Shown here piece by piece: positions 1 through 8,612 of a DNA stretch of 64,000 nucleotides; within the stretch, counting starts at the first letter, position 1, and each line of letters opens with the position of its first letter. The notes under the pieces were generated by a model. That model saw only the letters and a program-made list of their open reading frames with translations, did not search any database and was not told the origin of the DNA. The stretch comes from JAXGXQ01 sp040772685 (GTDB taxonomy: Bacteria; Bacillota; Clostridia; Saccharofermentanales; UBA5734), in the NCBI GenBank assembly GCA_040772685.1, contig JAXGXQ010000001.1:186001-250000 (forward strand), in the 5' to 3' direction. Position numbers and translations under genes: made by a program.

Positions 1-711
1 GGAGCTGCTGCTGAAATTCTGGGTGCTGAAAATGTGTTGGCTGTGACGGTAGCCGCACCTCTGGTACCGGCAGCTGACCACAGCGATGCTTCAGAAGCTG
101 CCTGCAATGCAGGCGTAGAACACATGATTATTCATACGGGTGACGAATTACTGGATAATTTTGTATTTCGTGAAAATCCGCCGGATCGCTGCTACCACTG
201 CAAACAACTGATATTTAACCAAATCTTTAACGCGGCTGAGGCACGCGGAATTAAATATGTCTGCGACGGAACCAATGTTGATGACTTACAGCAGTACCGT
301 CCCGGTTTGAAGGCGCTCAAGGAAATGGGCGTAATCAGCCCGCTGGCCGCTGCTGGATTAACTAAAGCCGAGGTTCGCGAACTGGCTAAAACTTATGCCC
401 CCAATGTTGCAGTAAAGCCTGCGATGGCCTGCCTGGCCACAAGAATCCCGCACGGAGTAGCAATTACTAGAGAAGCCCTGGATCGCATCGATAAAGCTGA
501 AAGCCGATTAAGGGCTGAGGGCTTTGGCCAGTTGCGGGTACGCGACCACCAGGGCCTGGCTCGAGTCGAGCTGCCTGCCGCGCTTCTAAAAGACGGTTTA
601 AGTGCTGACCGCATCCAGCTTTTGAACCGGATTTTGCACGAAAGCGGCTTCACTTACGCGACAATTGATCTCGATGGCTACCGCACCGGCAGTATGGAAG
701 TACATATATAA
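1..711 (+). CDS. larE: LarE, sacrificial sulfur transferase for the nickel-pincer cofactor (5' partial)
   Basis: The reading frame is open from base 1, so the gene starts upstream of the window and the N-terminal PP-loop ATP-binding part is missing. LarE activates the cofactor precursor with ATP and donates sulfur to it during synthesis of the nickel-pincer nucleotide used by lactate racemase-type enzymes. Visible are a C-x-x-C in RCYHCK, the segment DGTNVDD, and a third cysteine in MACLATRIPHG, the region that carries the sulfur-donating cysteine in the family. Three cysteines would suit the iron-sulfur-cluster form of LarE rather than the single-cysteine sacrificial form; that is inference. 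It is followed closely by larB and larC. No larA lies in the window. Confidence 0.9.
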   Translation, partial: GAAAEILGAENVLAVTVAAPLVPAADHSDASEAACNAGVEHMIIHTGDELLDNFVFRENPPDRCYHCKQLIFNQIFNAAEARGIKYVCDGTNVDDLQQYRPGLKALKEMGVISPLAAAGLTKAEVRELAKTYAPNVAVKPAMACLATRIPHGVAITREALDRIDKAESRLRAEGFGQLRVRDHQGLARVELPAALLKDGLSADRIQLLNRILHESGFTYATIDLDGYRTGSMEVHI

Positions 712-726
712 GGGGTATAACTGTTG

Positions 727-1542
727 ATGTCTTCATCAGATGAAAAACTCAAAAGCATAATTTCCTGCATTCGTGACGGCAGTCTTTCACCCGATGACGC
801 TTTTACGCAGCTGCGAAGCCTTGAGCCGTCTTCGGCGCTTGACCAGCTGCAGGCTGAGGTCTGCGAAGACCTGGGCTTTGCGCGGGTTGACCATTCACGT
901 GCCGCCCGCAATGGTTTTGCCGAAGTTATTTTTTGTGAAGGCAAAACACCTGAACAATGTGCCCTGATCGCAGCCAGTCTGATGCGCCGCAGTTCGGCGC
1001 TGCTGGCAACCAGAGCTAACCCGGAGCATTATGCCGCCATTAAAGAAACGGTGACAAACGCTGTTTTCCATACCACTGCCCGCATCATAACGGCTGCTGA
1101 AAAGTCGCCCTTGCCGGCCGGCAGGGTGGCGGTGGTTTCAGCCGGCACAGCCGACCATCCGGTTGCCGAAGAAGCGGCTGTAACCGCCGAAACGCTTGGC
1201 TGTCAGGTAGACCGCTTCAACGATGTTGGAGTTGCCGGCATCCACAGGCTGCTTTCTGTGATCGACCAGATCAGAGCTGCCGATGTTGTTATTGCTGTTG
1301 CCGGTATGGAAGGCGCACTCGTTAGCGTCTTGGGCGGGCTGGTTGATAAGCCGGTTTTCGCTGTACCTTCCGGAATCGGCTACGGAGCAAATTATGGCGG
1401 TATCACCACGCTGCTTGCCATGATTAACAGCTGCGCCAGCGGAGTTTCCGTCTTTAACATCGGCAATGGCTTTGGTGCCGGCTATATGGCAGCGACGATC
1501 GGACGTCAGCTTGAACTGGCAAGAGGTAACAGGAATGACTGA
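727..1542 (+). CDS. larB: LarB, pyridinium-3,5-biscarboxylate mononucleotide synthase
   Basis: LarB carboxylates and hydrolyses nicotinic acid adenine dinucleotide, the first step toward the nickel-pincer cofactor. About 271 residues, normal for the family. The C-terminal half has the PurE-like fold signature (VVSAGTADHPVAEEA, then FNDVGVAGIHRL, then VAGMEGALVSVLGGL). The N-terminal part carries the usual LarB segment with FCEGKTPEQ. I chose ATG 727 after AAGGGG at 710-715; an in-frame TTG at 724 has slightly better spacing and cannot be excluded. It overlaps larC by 8 bases, so the two are translationally coupled. A true PurE lies only 1.4 kb downstream. Confidence 0.93.
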   Translation: MSSSDEKLKSIISCIRDGSLSPDDAFTQLRSLEPSSALDQLQAEVCEDLGFARVDHSRAARNGFAEVIFCEGKTPEQCALIAASLMRRSSALLATRANPEHYAAIKETVTNAVFHTTARIITAAEKSPLPAGRVAVVSAGTADHPVAEEAAVTAETLGCQVDRFNDVGVAGIHRLLSVIDQIRAADVVIAVAGMEGALVSVLGGLVDKPVFAVPSGIGYGANYGGITTLLAMINSCASGVSVFNIGNGFGAGYMAATIGRQLELARGNRND

Positions 1543-2878
1543 AGGAACCCCAAAAATTCTTTATTTAGATTGTTTTTCCGGCATCAGCGGCGACATGTTC
1601 CTGGGAGCCATGCTGGACGCAGGTGCTTCGTTGGAAAAAATCAAAGCTGGCCTTTCACTCTTGGGACTCGACAACGAATTTACTCTGGTTTCTGAACCAG
1701 GCCAGCGCCAGGGGATAACAGGCACCAGTTTTGATGTAATAGTACACAAGCTTAGTTTGTTACACAGCCACAACCATGATCACGAGCATAGTCACGACCA
1801 CGGCCACGGCCACGGCCACGGCCACGACCACGGCCACGGCCACGACCATGATCACGGCCACGATCACGGCCACGGCCACGACCATGACCACGACCACGGC
1901 CACGAACACGGCCGCAGTTACGCGCAAATTCGGGCGCTGATCGAGCAATCGGCGCTTGAGGATCAAGTTAAGCAAACAGCTTTGGCTGTTTTTGCGGTCA
2001 TCGCCGAGGCTGAAGCGGCTGTCCATGGCGTTGCAATAGAAGATGTTCATTTCCATGAAGTCGGAGCGATCGATTCCATTGTCGATATTGTCGGAGCAGC
2101 CCTGGCGCTTGCCGACTTAGGTATCAGTCAAATTGTCTGCTCGCCTTTGGTAGACGGCAGCGGCACAATATTGTGCCAGCACGGTACTATCCCTGTGCCT
2201 GTGCCGGCAGTTGCCCGCATGCTAAAAGACGCGGATATCCCATTTAGCACCTGCGACATTCCTACTGAGCTGATAACACCCACCGGTATGGGAATTGTTA
2301 AAGCGTTAGCCGGCAGTTTCGGCGCGATGCCGGCTATGCGGATTTATTCTGTCGGTTATGGCTTTGGCCAGCGCGAAATCGGCCGCCTCAATGCTTTACG
2401 GGTTTTTATCGGCGAACCGGCGGCAGTGGAGCAACCGTCAAATGCTGGCACAGTCTTGTTGCTTGAATGCCAAATCGATAATTCGACTGGCGAAGAACTT
2501 GGCCGGGCTGCAGAACTGTTGATGCAGGCTGGTGCTTTCGACGTCAGTCTGATTCCTGTTTTCATGAAAAAGTATCGCCCCGGCACGCTTTTTCAAGTGG
2601 TAGCTCCGCTTCAAACTGAGCAGGCACTGGTGCAAATTCTGTTCGCGGAAACCGGGACAATCGGAGTTCGTCGGCAGCTGGTGCAGCGCCACACTATGCA
2701 GCGTGAAATTGTGAAAGTAATGACTGAATTTGGCGAGGCCAGGGTTAAAGTTACTAACTGGCAGGGTACAACAAAGGCTCATCCGGAGTACGAGGATGTG
2801 GCTGCACTGGCCGGCAGGGCGGGTATTTCCTATTCTCACGCAGTACAGGCGATTTTAGCGGCTTATCAGACGTTATAA
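1535..2878 (+). CDS. larC: LarC, nickel insertion protein with a large His-rich insert
   Basis: LarC is the CTP-dependent cyclometallase that inserts nickel into the pincer nucleotide. The start is ATG 1535 (MTEGTPKILYLDCFSGISGD), preceded by AAGAGG; a longer frame upstream overlaps larB and has no family similarity. The protein is 447 residues in a single uninterrupted frame, so the programmed frameshift that splits LarC1/LarC2 in Lactobacillus plantarum is not needed here. Residues about 78-127 are an uninterrupted alternation of His with Asp, Gly, Ser, Glu or Asn: 25 histidines in 50 residues, encoded by short CAC-rich DNA repeats. This insert probably binds or stores nickel (inference). 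Conserved segments DVHFHEVGAIDSIVDIVG and TPTGMGIVKAL follow. Confidence 0.94.
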   Translation: MTEGTPKILYLDCFSGISGDMFLGAMLDAGASLEKIKAGLSLLGLDNEFTLVSEPGQRQGITGTSFDVIVHKLSLLHSHNHDHEHSHDHGHGHGHGHDHGHGHDHDHGHDHGHGHDHDHDHGHEHGRSYAQIRALIEQSALEDQVKQTALAVFAVIAEAEAAVHGVAIEDVHFHEVGAIDSIVDIVGAALALADLGISQIVCSPLVDGSGTILCQHGTIPVPVPAVARMLKDADIPFSTCDIPTELITPTGMGIVKALAGSFGAMPAMRIYSVGYGFGQREIGRLNALRVFIGEPAAVEQPSNAGTVLLLECQIDNSTGEELGRAAELLMQAGAFDVSLIPVFMKKYRPGTLFQVVAPLQTEQALVQILFAETGTIGVRRQLVQRHTMQREIVKVMTEFGEARVKVTNWQGTTKAHPEYEDVAALAGRAGISYSHAVQAILAAYQTL

Positions 2879-2967
2879 CTCAGTAAACAGAATAGCGGGC
2901 GTGCTTGTCGATCCATCAGCTTTCTTGTAAGATTAAAGTAAGTTCTAGTGGCGTAAGGAGAATTTTC

Positions 2968-3468
2968 ATGCCAAAAGTCCTCGTCGTTATGGGAAGTGAT
3001 TCTGACTATCCGGTTATGGAGCCGTGTTTTGCCCAGCTGAAACAGCTGGGCGTCGTATTTGATGCCGTAGTTTGCTCGGCCCATCGGACCCCGCAAAAAG
3101 CGGCTGAGCTTGCCGGCAACGCGATTGCGAATGGATATGGTGTTGTAATTGCCGCGGCTGGCCTGGCCGCACACTTGCCGGGCGTTCTGGCGGCTTATAC
3201 AACTTTGCCGGTAATTGGTGTTCCTGTCGCCGGCGGTGCGCTTAATGGTGTGGATGCCCTTTACGCAATTGTCCAGATGCCTGCCGGCATCCCGGTAGCA
3301 ACTGTTGCTATCAACGGCGGAGCCAATGCTGCTATCCTGGCAGCACAGATTTTGGCCGTCGGCGACAGCGAACTCAGGCAGCGCCTTATTGAAGCTAAAC
3401 AAAAACTGGCTGAATCAGTTGAACAACGCAATCAACTGCTGCAGCAGAAGCTGAACGCTGATTATTAA
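2968..3468 (+). CDS. purE: PurE, N5-carboxyaminoimidazole ribonucleotide mutase / AIR carboxylase
   Basis: Catalyses the carboxylation step (CAIR formation) of de novo purine synthesis. At 166 residues it has the usual single-domain PurE length. Substrate-binding motifs are visible: MGSDSDYPVMEP near the N-terminus, SAHRTP around residue 43, and GLAAHLPGV in the middle. ATG 2968 is chosen because TAAGGAG sits at 2954-2960; the upstream extension of the open frame is non-conserved. No purK is nearby, so whether the substrate is N5-CAIR or AIR cannot be decided here. It is the first gene of purE-N-H-D; only one base separates its stop from purN. Confidence 0.96.
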   Translation: MPKVLVVMGSDSDYPVMEPCFAQLKQLGVVFDAVVCSAHRTPQKAAELAGNAIANGYGVVIAAAGLAAHLPGVLAAYTTLPVIGVPVAGGALNGVDALYAIVQMPAGIPVATVAINGGANAAILAAQILAVGDSELRQRLIEAKQKLAESVEQRNQLLQQKLNADY

Positions 3469-3469
3469 G

Positions 3470-4141
3470 ATGGAATCAGACACGATGACCGAACCAGACC
3501 CTGTTAAACTGGTTGTTTTTGTATCTGGAGGCGGCACGAATCTGCAGGCGATTCTTGACCGGATTAATGACGGCAGCCTGCCAGGGGTTATTGTGATCGG
3601 CGTAATCGCTTCACGCCAGAGTACTTTTGCCGAAGAACGCGCTCGCCGGGCGGGTATACCGGTTGAGGTCGTTACCCGTGGAAACCAGGAATCAATTGCA
3701 GAATATGACGCAAGGATGCTGGCCGTGCTGGCAGCTTTTCCTGCCGGTCCGCCCGATTTAATCGTACTGGCCGGTTTTTTATCGATGCTCGGACCACGCC
3801 TGGTTGCTGAATACCAGGGACGGCTGATCAATGTGCATCCTGCCTTGATCCCCAGCTTCTGTGGCGCGGGGATGTATGGGCTGCGGCCGCACGAAGCGGC
3901 TTTAGCCCGCGGAGTTAAGGTAACAGGCGCAACTGTTCACTTTGTGAATGAAAACTACGATGAAGGTCCGATTATCCTGCAAAAGTGCGTTGCGGTTCTG
4001 CCGGATGATACACCTGAAAGCCTGCAGCTGCGGGTTATGCAGGAATGTGAGCAGGTTATCCTGCCGGAAGCGATCCGCCTGATCGCCGCAGATAGAATTT
4101 ATATTGAGGGAAATAAAGTCCGTTTCAGGGAGGAAAAGTAA
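3470..4141 (+). CDS. purN: PurN, phosphoribosylglycinamide formyltransferase
   Basis: Transfers a formyl group from 10-formyl-THF to GAR in the third step of purine synthesis. The phosphate-binding loop SGGGTNLQAI is near the N-terminus. The catalytic Asn and His are in INVHPALIPSF and the catalytic Asp in NENYDEGPI, so the active site is complete. At 223 residues it is slightly longer than average, with a short insertion in AAFPAGPPD. The start is ATG 3470, directly after the purE stop; a second ATG at 3485 is possible. The gene lies inside the purE-N-H-D run, and the purH start codon follows its stop without a gap. Confidence 0.95.
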   Translation: MESDTMTEPDPVKLVVFVSGGGTNLQAILDRINDGSLPGVIVIGVIASRQSTFAEERARRAGIPVEVVTRGNQESIAEYDARMLAVLAAFPAGPPDLIVLAGFLSMLGPRLVAEYQGRLINVHPALIPSFCGAGMYGLRPHEAALARGVKVTGATVHFVNENYDEGPIILQKCVAVLPDDTPESLQLRVMQECEQVILPEAIRLIAADRIYIEGNKVRFREEK

Positions 4142-5686
4142 ATGATAAAACGTGCTCTGGTTAGTGTTTCTGACAAAACCGGTATTCTGGATTTCTGTCG
4201 CGAGTTAGCCGCGGCCGGGATTGAAATAGTATCAACGGGCGGCACAGCCGAGCTGCTGCAGCAAAATGATGTGCCTGTTCGCAATGTCACAGACCTGACA
4301 GGCTTTCCGGAATGCCTCGACGGCAGAGTTAAGACTCTGCACCCTTTTGTCCATGGCGGCATTCTGGCAAAACGCGACGACCCATCACATCAGGAAACGG
4401 TAGAGTCACTTGGATTGCCGTTAATCGATCTGGTTGTAATCAATTTGTATCCCTTCAAAGCGACAATCCAAAAGCCGGATGTATCATTTGCGGAATGTAT
4501 CGAAAATATCGATATTGGCGGGCCTGCCATGCTGCGCTCAGCTGCGAAAAACCACGCTGATGTCACAGTGCTGATCGATCCGGAGGATTACGCTGACGTT
4601 TTAGAACAGATTCAGGCCTGCGGCGAGACTGACATTGAAACCCGTTTTCGCCTGGCACGCAAGGTTTTTGAACATACTGCCGCTTATGACGCCATAATCG
4701 CAGATTATTTGCGCAATGTATCCGGTGATGATGTCTGGCCGGATCAACTTACTTTGACCTATGAGAAAGATACTGAGCTGCGCTATGGTGAGAATCCGCA
4801 TCAGAAGGCTGTACGCTACAACAAGGCATTGCCGGCAAAAGGCACGATGGCACAGGCAATGCAGCTTTCCGGCAAGGAGCTTTCTTACAACAACATTGCC
4901 GATACGGATGCCGCCATTCAGCTGCTCAAGGAGTTCAGTGAACCGGCCTGTGTCGCTGTAAAGCACGCGAATCCATGTGGCGTAGCAATTGGCGAGAATA
5001 TTGCCGAAGCCTATAATCGAGCTTATGAAGCAGATCCAGTGTCGATTTTTGGCGGCATTGTCGCTGTCAACCGCGAGATCGATGCTGAAGTTGCTGCTGC
5101 CATGAAACAAATTTTCCTGGAAGTTATTATCGCTCCCGGTTATACAGATGAAGCCCTCACGCTGCTGATGGAAAAAAAGAATCTGCGTTTGTTGCGCCTC
5201 AGTGATATCGATACTCCTGTCGCAGCCGGTACTCCTTTGTTTAAAGACATCAGCGGCGGCCTTCTGGTTCAGGACGCTGACACTCAGCTGTGGAATGATC
5301 TGGACTTTCAGCGCGTAACCGAAAAGATCGCCACTGCCGAGCAATTTGCCGACTTTGAGTTCGCAATGAAAGTCGTCAAACATGTCCGTTCCAATGCAAT
5401 TGTCCTGGTGCGCGACGGCCAGACTGTGGGTATCGGCCCCGGACAGCCGAACCGGATTACTTCAACCGAGATCGCCATAAATAATGCCGGCAATAAGTGC
5501 GAGGGCGCCGTGCTGGCTTCCGACGCGTTTTTCCCATTCTCAGATTGTGTCCAGGCAGCTGCCAAGGCCGGAATTGCAGCGATTATTCAGCCGGGCGGCT
5601 CGATCCGTGACCAGGAGTCAATCGATGCAGCCAATGAATTGGAAATATCAATGTACTTCACTGGTATGCGTCATTTTCGCCATTGA
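4142..5686 (+). CDS. purH: PurH, bifunctional AICAR transformylase / IMP cyclohydrolase
   Basis: Performs the last two steps of IMP synthesis. The 514 residues match the two-domain family length. An MGS-like IMP cyclohydrolase domain (residues 1-about 195, with SVSDKTGILDF and STGGTAELL) is followed by the AICAR transformylase domain. The catalytic Lys-His pair is in VAVKHANPCGVAIG near residue 275, and the C-terminal segment is SDAFFPFSDCVQAAAKAGI. A strong CAGGGAGGAAAAG ribosome site lies at the end of purN, so translation is coupled. PurD follows after 25 bases. Confidence 0.97.
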   Translation: MIKRALVSVSDKTGILDFCRELAAAGIEIVSTGGTAELLQQNDVPVRNVTDLTGFPECLDGRVKTLHPFVHGGILAKRDDPSHQETVESLGLPLIDLVVINLYPFKATIQKPDVSFAECIENIDIGGPAMLRSAAKNHADVTVLIDPEDYADVLEQIQACGETDIETRFRLARKVFEHTAAYDAIIADYLRNVSGDDVWPDQLTLTYEKDTELRYGENPHQKAVRYNKALPAKGTMAQAMQLSGKELSYNNIADTDAAIQLLKEFSEPACVAVKHANPCGVAIGENIAEAYNRAYEADPVSIFGGIVAVNREIDAEVAAAMKQIFLEVIIAPGYTDEALTLLMEKKNLRLLRLSDIDTPVAAGTPLFKDISGGLLVQDADTQLWNDLDFQRVTEKIATAEQFADFEFAMKVVKHVRSNAIVLVRDGQTVGIGPGQPNRITSTEIAINNAGNKCEGAVLASDAFFPFSDCVQAAAKAGIAAIIQPGGSIRDQESIDAANELEISMYFTGMRHFRH

Positions 5687-5711
5687 ACATCAACAAGTCC
5701 TGGAGGGCTAA

Positions 5712-6962
5712 ATGAAAATACTGGTTATCGGCGGCGGCGGCCGTGAGCACGCGATTGTCTGGAAACTTGCGCAAAGTCCGCTTGTCAGCAAAATCTATTG
5801 TGCCCCGGGTAATGCCGGCATGACTGGCTTGGCCGAACTGGTGCCAATCAGCGTGCTGGATTTTCCGACAATTATCGAATTTTGCCGTGCGAATTCGATT
5901 GACCGCGTGCTGGTCGCACCTGACGATCCACTGGCTCTGGGCCTGGTTGATGAACTGGAGGCAGCGGGAATTGCCGCTTATGGGCCGGGGCGTGCAGCTG
6001 CCCGGATAGAAGCGAGTAAGGCTTACTCCAAGTATTTGATGCAGCGCTATAACATCCCCACGGCAAAATACAAAGTTTACAACGAACTGGAACCAGCTCT
6101 GAAAGCTCTTGACAGCTGCAGCTACCCTGCGGTGATCAAAGCGGACGGCCTGGCATTGGGCAAAGGTGTACTGATAACCCAAAACAAGGCGGAAGCTGAA
6201 AAAGCCGTACGCCTGATGCTTGCCGAGCAGGCATTTGGCAAAGCCGGCGGTACGATCCTGATTGAAGAGTGTTTAACCGGGCCGGAGCTAACTGTGTTGG
6301 CGTTCAGCGACGGAACAACCGTAAAGCCGATGGTCACCTCGCGCGACCATAAACGTGCGCTGGACGGCGATCTGGGCTTGAATACAGGCGGCATGGGCGC
6401 GGTTTCTCCCGGTGCCGATTTAACAGAAGCTGAAATGCAGTTAATGCAAAAAACGATTTTCCAGCCGACAATCGACGCCATGCGGGCAGAAGGAACGCCG
6501 TTCTGTGGGGTGATTTACTTTGGCCTGATGCTGACTGAGCAAGGACCAAAGGTAATCGAATATAATGCCCGTTTTGGTGATCCTGAGGCACAAGTAGTTC
6601 TGCCCCGGCTAAAAACCGACCTGATTGATATCATGGAAGCAATCCGCAATGGGAGCCTGGCAAAGCAGAATATTGAATACTCATCTGACTGCGCCTGCTG
6701 TGTGGTTATGGCCAGCGGCGGCTATCCGGGCACCTACCAGACGGGGTATCCGATCAGCGGTCTTGAGCAAAAAGATGTGATTATTTTCCACGCCGGTACC
6801 AAACGGAACGAGCAAGGCGAGATTGTAACCTGTGGCGGCAGAGTTCTGGGTGTGACTGCGCTGGCTGCGACTCTGCCGGAAGCGATTGACCGTGCCTACA
6901 AAGGCGTAGCCGGAATTAAATTTAAAGACGCGCATTATCGAAAGGACATTGGACGCACATGA
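5712..6962 (+). CDS. purD: PurD, phosphoribosylamine-glycine ligase
   Basis: ATP-grasp enzyme that joins phosphoribosylamine to glycine. At 416 residues it is close to the family norm. The N-terminal GGGGREHAIVWKL, the ATP-grasp segment IKADGLALGKGV, the family signature LNTGGMGAVSP and the metal-binding segment EYNARFGDPEAQ are all visible. TGGAGGGCT just upstream of ATG 5712 is a strong ribosome site. Its stop overlaps the nadD-yqeK start (ATGA), coupling purine and NAD synthesis genes in one transcript. Confidence 0.97.
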   Translation: MKILVIGGGGREHAIVWKLAQSPLVSKIYCAPGNAGMTGLAELVPISVLDFPTIIEFCRANSIDRVLVAPDDPLALGLVDELEAAGIAAYGPGRAAARIEASKAYSKYLMQRYNIPTAKYKVYNELEPALKALDSCSYPAVIKADGLALGKGVLITQNKAEAEKAVRLMLAEQAFGKAGGTILIEECLTGPELTVLAFSDGTTVKPMVTSRDHKRALDGDLGLNTGGMGAVSPGADLTEAEMQLMQKTIFQPTIDAMRAEGTPFCGVIYFGLMLTEQGPKVIEYNARFGDPEAQVVLPRLKTDLIDIMEAIRNGSLAKQNIEYSSDCACCVVMASGGYPGTYQTGYPISGLEQKDVIIFHAGTKRNEQGEIVTCGGRVLGVTALAATLPEAIDRAYKGVAGIKFKDAHYRKDIGRT

Positions 6963-8149
6963 CACGCATCGGCATCATTGGCGGCACCTTCGACCCCGTA
7001 CATAAAGGTCATATTGCTCTGGTTGAAGCGGCACAGGCAAGCGGTCTGGTTGATCGGATATTTGTCCTGCCAGCCGGAATACCGCCGCATAAACCGACCG
7101 ACCGGACAGCATTTGCGGCGTACCGTTACGCGATGCTGCAAAAAGCATTCGAACACCTGCCGGAAGTGATTGTTTCAGACCTGGAAATTCTGCGGCAGGG
7201 CAATTCCTATACGATTGACACCTTGCGAGTATTCAGGTCCTCATGTAGTCCGGAAGACGAGCTTGTTTTGATTTACGGCTCAGATATTTTGAATGAAATG
7301 CACACTTGGCGCCAACCGGACAAAATCCTCCAGGAAGCCAGTTTGCTGCTGGCCGTTCGCGGCGGTGAATCTATTACGAAAACAAAAGCTCAAGCCGAGC
7401 GCATGCGCTGCGAATATGGTGCCAAGATTGATTTTTTTGATGCTCCGACCATCGATTTATCTTCGACTATGGTGAGGAATGCCCTTGCTGCAGGAGAGCC
7501 GCTTACAGGCATGTTGCCGGAAAAAGTGATACAGTTCATCCATAAGCATGACATCTACCGCCAGAATGAAGCGGTTTGGGATTTACCTGCAGTTTTTAAA
7601 CAGCGGCTGCGTGAAATTGAACGTGAATTATGGCTGATGTTGACGGCTAAACGTCTGCTCCACAGCTTGAATGTCTGCCGCCTGGCGGTTGAACTGGCAA
7701 AAATCCACGGTGAATCGCTGGAGAACGCGGCCCTGGCAGGTCTACTCCATGATTGCGCTAAGGATCTGCCGCTTGACCGCGTGCAGAGACTGGCAGAACG
7801 TGCCGGAGATCCGCTGCTGTTGGCTCCGCCGCTGGCGCATGGACCGGCTGCCATGGTTCTGGCGCGTGATCATTTTGGGGTGACTCAACCGGAAGTGCTG
7901 CGGGCAATTCTGTACCACACCACTGGAACCGCTGACATGACGCATTTAGACAGCATCATTTTTATTGCAGATAAAGTAGAACCGGCCCGAACCTATCAGA
8001 ATCTGGAAGAAATCCGCAGATTGGCGCCTGTAGACCTGTCAGCAGCATTAAAAGTCTGCCTGGCAGAAATCGACATTTATTTGAAACGGGAAAACCTTGA
8101 CATTCACCCATATGCACAGGATGCGGCCAATACCTTAAACGGCGATTAA
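6959..8149 (+). CDS. nadD: NadD-YqeK fusion: nicotinate-nucleotide adenylyltransferase plus HD phosphohydrolase
   Basis: Two enzymes in one 396-residue chain. Residues 1-about 200 are NadD, which adenylates NaMN to NaAD: the GIIGGTFDPVHKGH nucleotide-binding motif and the SSTMVRNAL motif are present. Residues about 215-396 are a YqeK-type HD domain (LLHSLNVCRLAVELAK, GLLHDCAKDLP, HGPAAM, IADKVEPAR), a family known to hydrolyse diadenosine tetraphosphate symmetrically. In most Firmicutes these are adjacent separate genes; here they are fused, as in some other lineages. The gene overlaps purD by four bases and is followed by rsfS, the usual nadD-yqeK-rsfS order. Confidence 0.94.
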   Translation: MTRIGIIGGTFDPVHKGHIALVEAAQASGLVDRIFVLPAGIPPHKPTDRTAFAAYRYAMLQKAFEHLPEVIVSDLEILRQGNSYTIDTLRVFRSSCSPEDELVLIYGSDILNEMHTWRQPDKILQEASLLLAVRGGESITKTKAQAERMRCEYGAKIDFFDAPTIDLSSTMVRNALAAGEPLTGMLPEKVIQFIHKHDIYRQNEAVWDLPAVFKQRLREIERELWLMLTAKRLLHSLNVCRLAVELAKIHGESLENAALAGLLHDCAKDLPLDRVQRLAERAGDPLLLAPPLAHGPAAMVLARDHFGVTQPEVLRAILYHTTGTADMTHLDSIIFIADKVEPARTYQNLEEIRRLAPVDLSAALKVCLAEIDIYLKRENLDIHPYAQDAANTLNGD

Positions 8150-8190
8150 ACCGGCTGCAACACAACAACTGATTTAAAGGAGGCGGATAC

Positions 8191-8526
8191 ATGACCGCAA
8201 AAGAACTGGCCAATATTATCAAAGGAATTTTAGAAGACAAAAAGGCAATTGATATTGAGGTAATTGAAATTTCACAAAAAACAATTCTGGCTGATTATTT
8301 CGTTATCGCCAGCGGCACCTCAGTGACACATGTGAAATCATTGGCTGATGAGGTAACTTTTCAGCTTAAAGAAGAATACAAAATGCTGCCCAAAAGTGTT
8401 GACGGTGAATCTACCAGCCGCTGGGTCCTGATCGATTTCGGCGATGTAGTGGTACACATTTTTCACCCGGAAGACCGTGCCTTTTACAGCCTGGAAAAGC
8501 TCTGGCAGGCTTCACGCCAAGCCTGA
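8191..8526 (+). CDS. rsfS: RsfS, ribosomal silencing factor
   Basis: Binds ribosomal protein uL14 and blocks 30S/50S joining when nutrients are scarce. At 111 residues it has the normal length. Family features seen are ADYFVIASGTSVTHVKSLAD, DGESTSRWVLIDFGDVVVH and the terminal IFHPEDRAFYSLEKLW. A strong AAAGGAGGCGG site precedes ATG 8191. It lies directly behind the nadD-yqeK fusion, its conserved neighbour in Firmicutes. Confidence 0.96.
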   Translation: MTAKELANIIKGILEDKKAIDIEVIEISQKTILADYFVIASGTSVTHVKSLADEVTFQLKEEYKMLPKSVDGESTSRWVLIDFGDVVVHIFHPEDRAFYSLEKLWQASRQA

Positions 8527-8612
8527 TACAGGTTATGTCCTGTTTTGTCCGTTGCCATGAACTTTGATGTCCCGCTTTACATGCTAATGTGGGAAGCAGA
8601 GGTGATCATTGC

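Noticed and set aside
1760..2056. Valine-rich 98-residue minus-strand frame opposite larC
   Set aside because: It is the mirror of the His-codon repeat (GTG/GCC runs), with no ribosome site or similarity.
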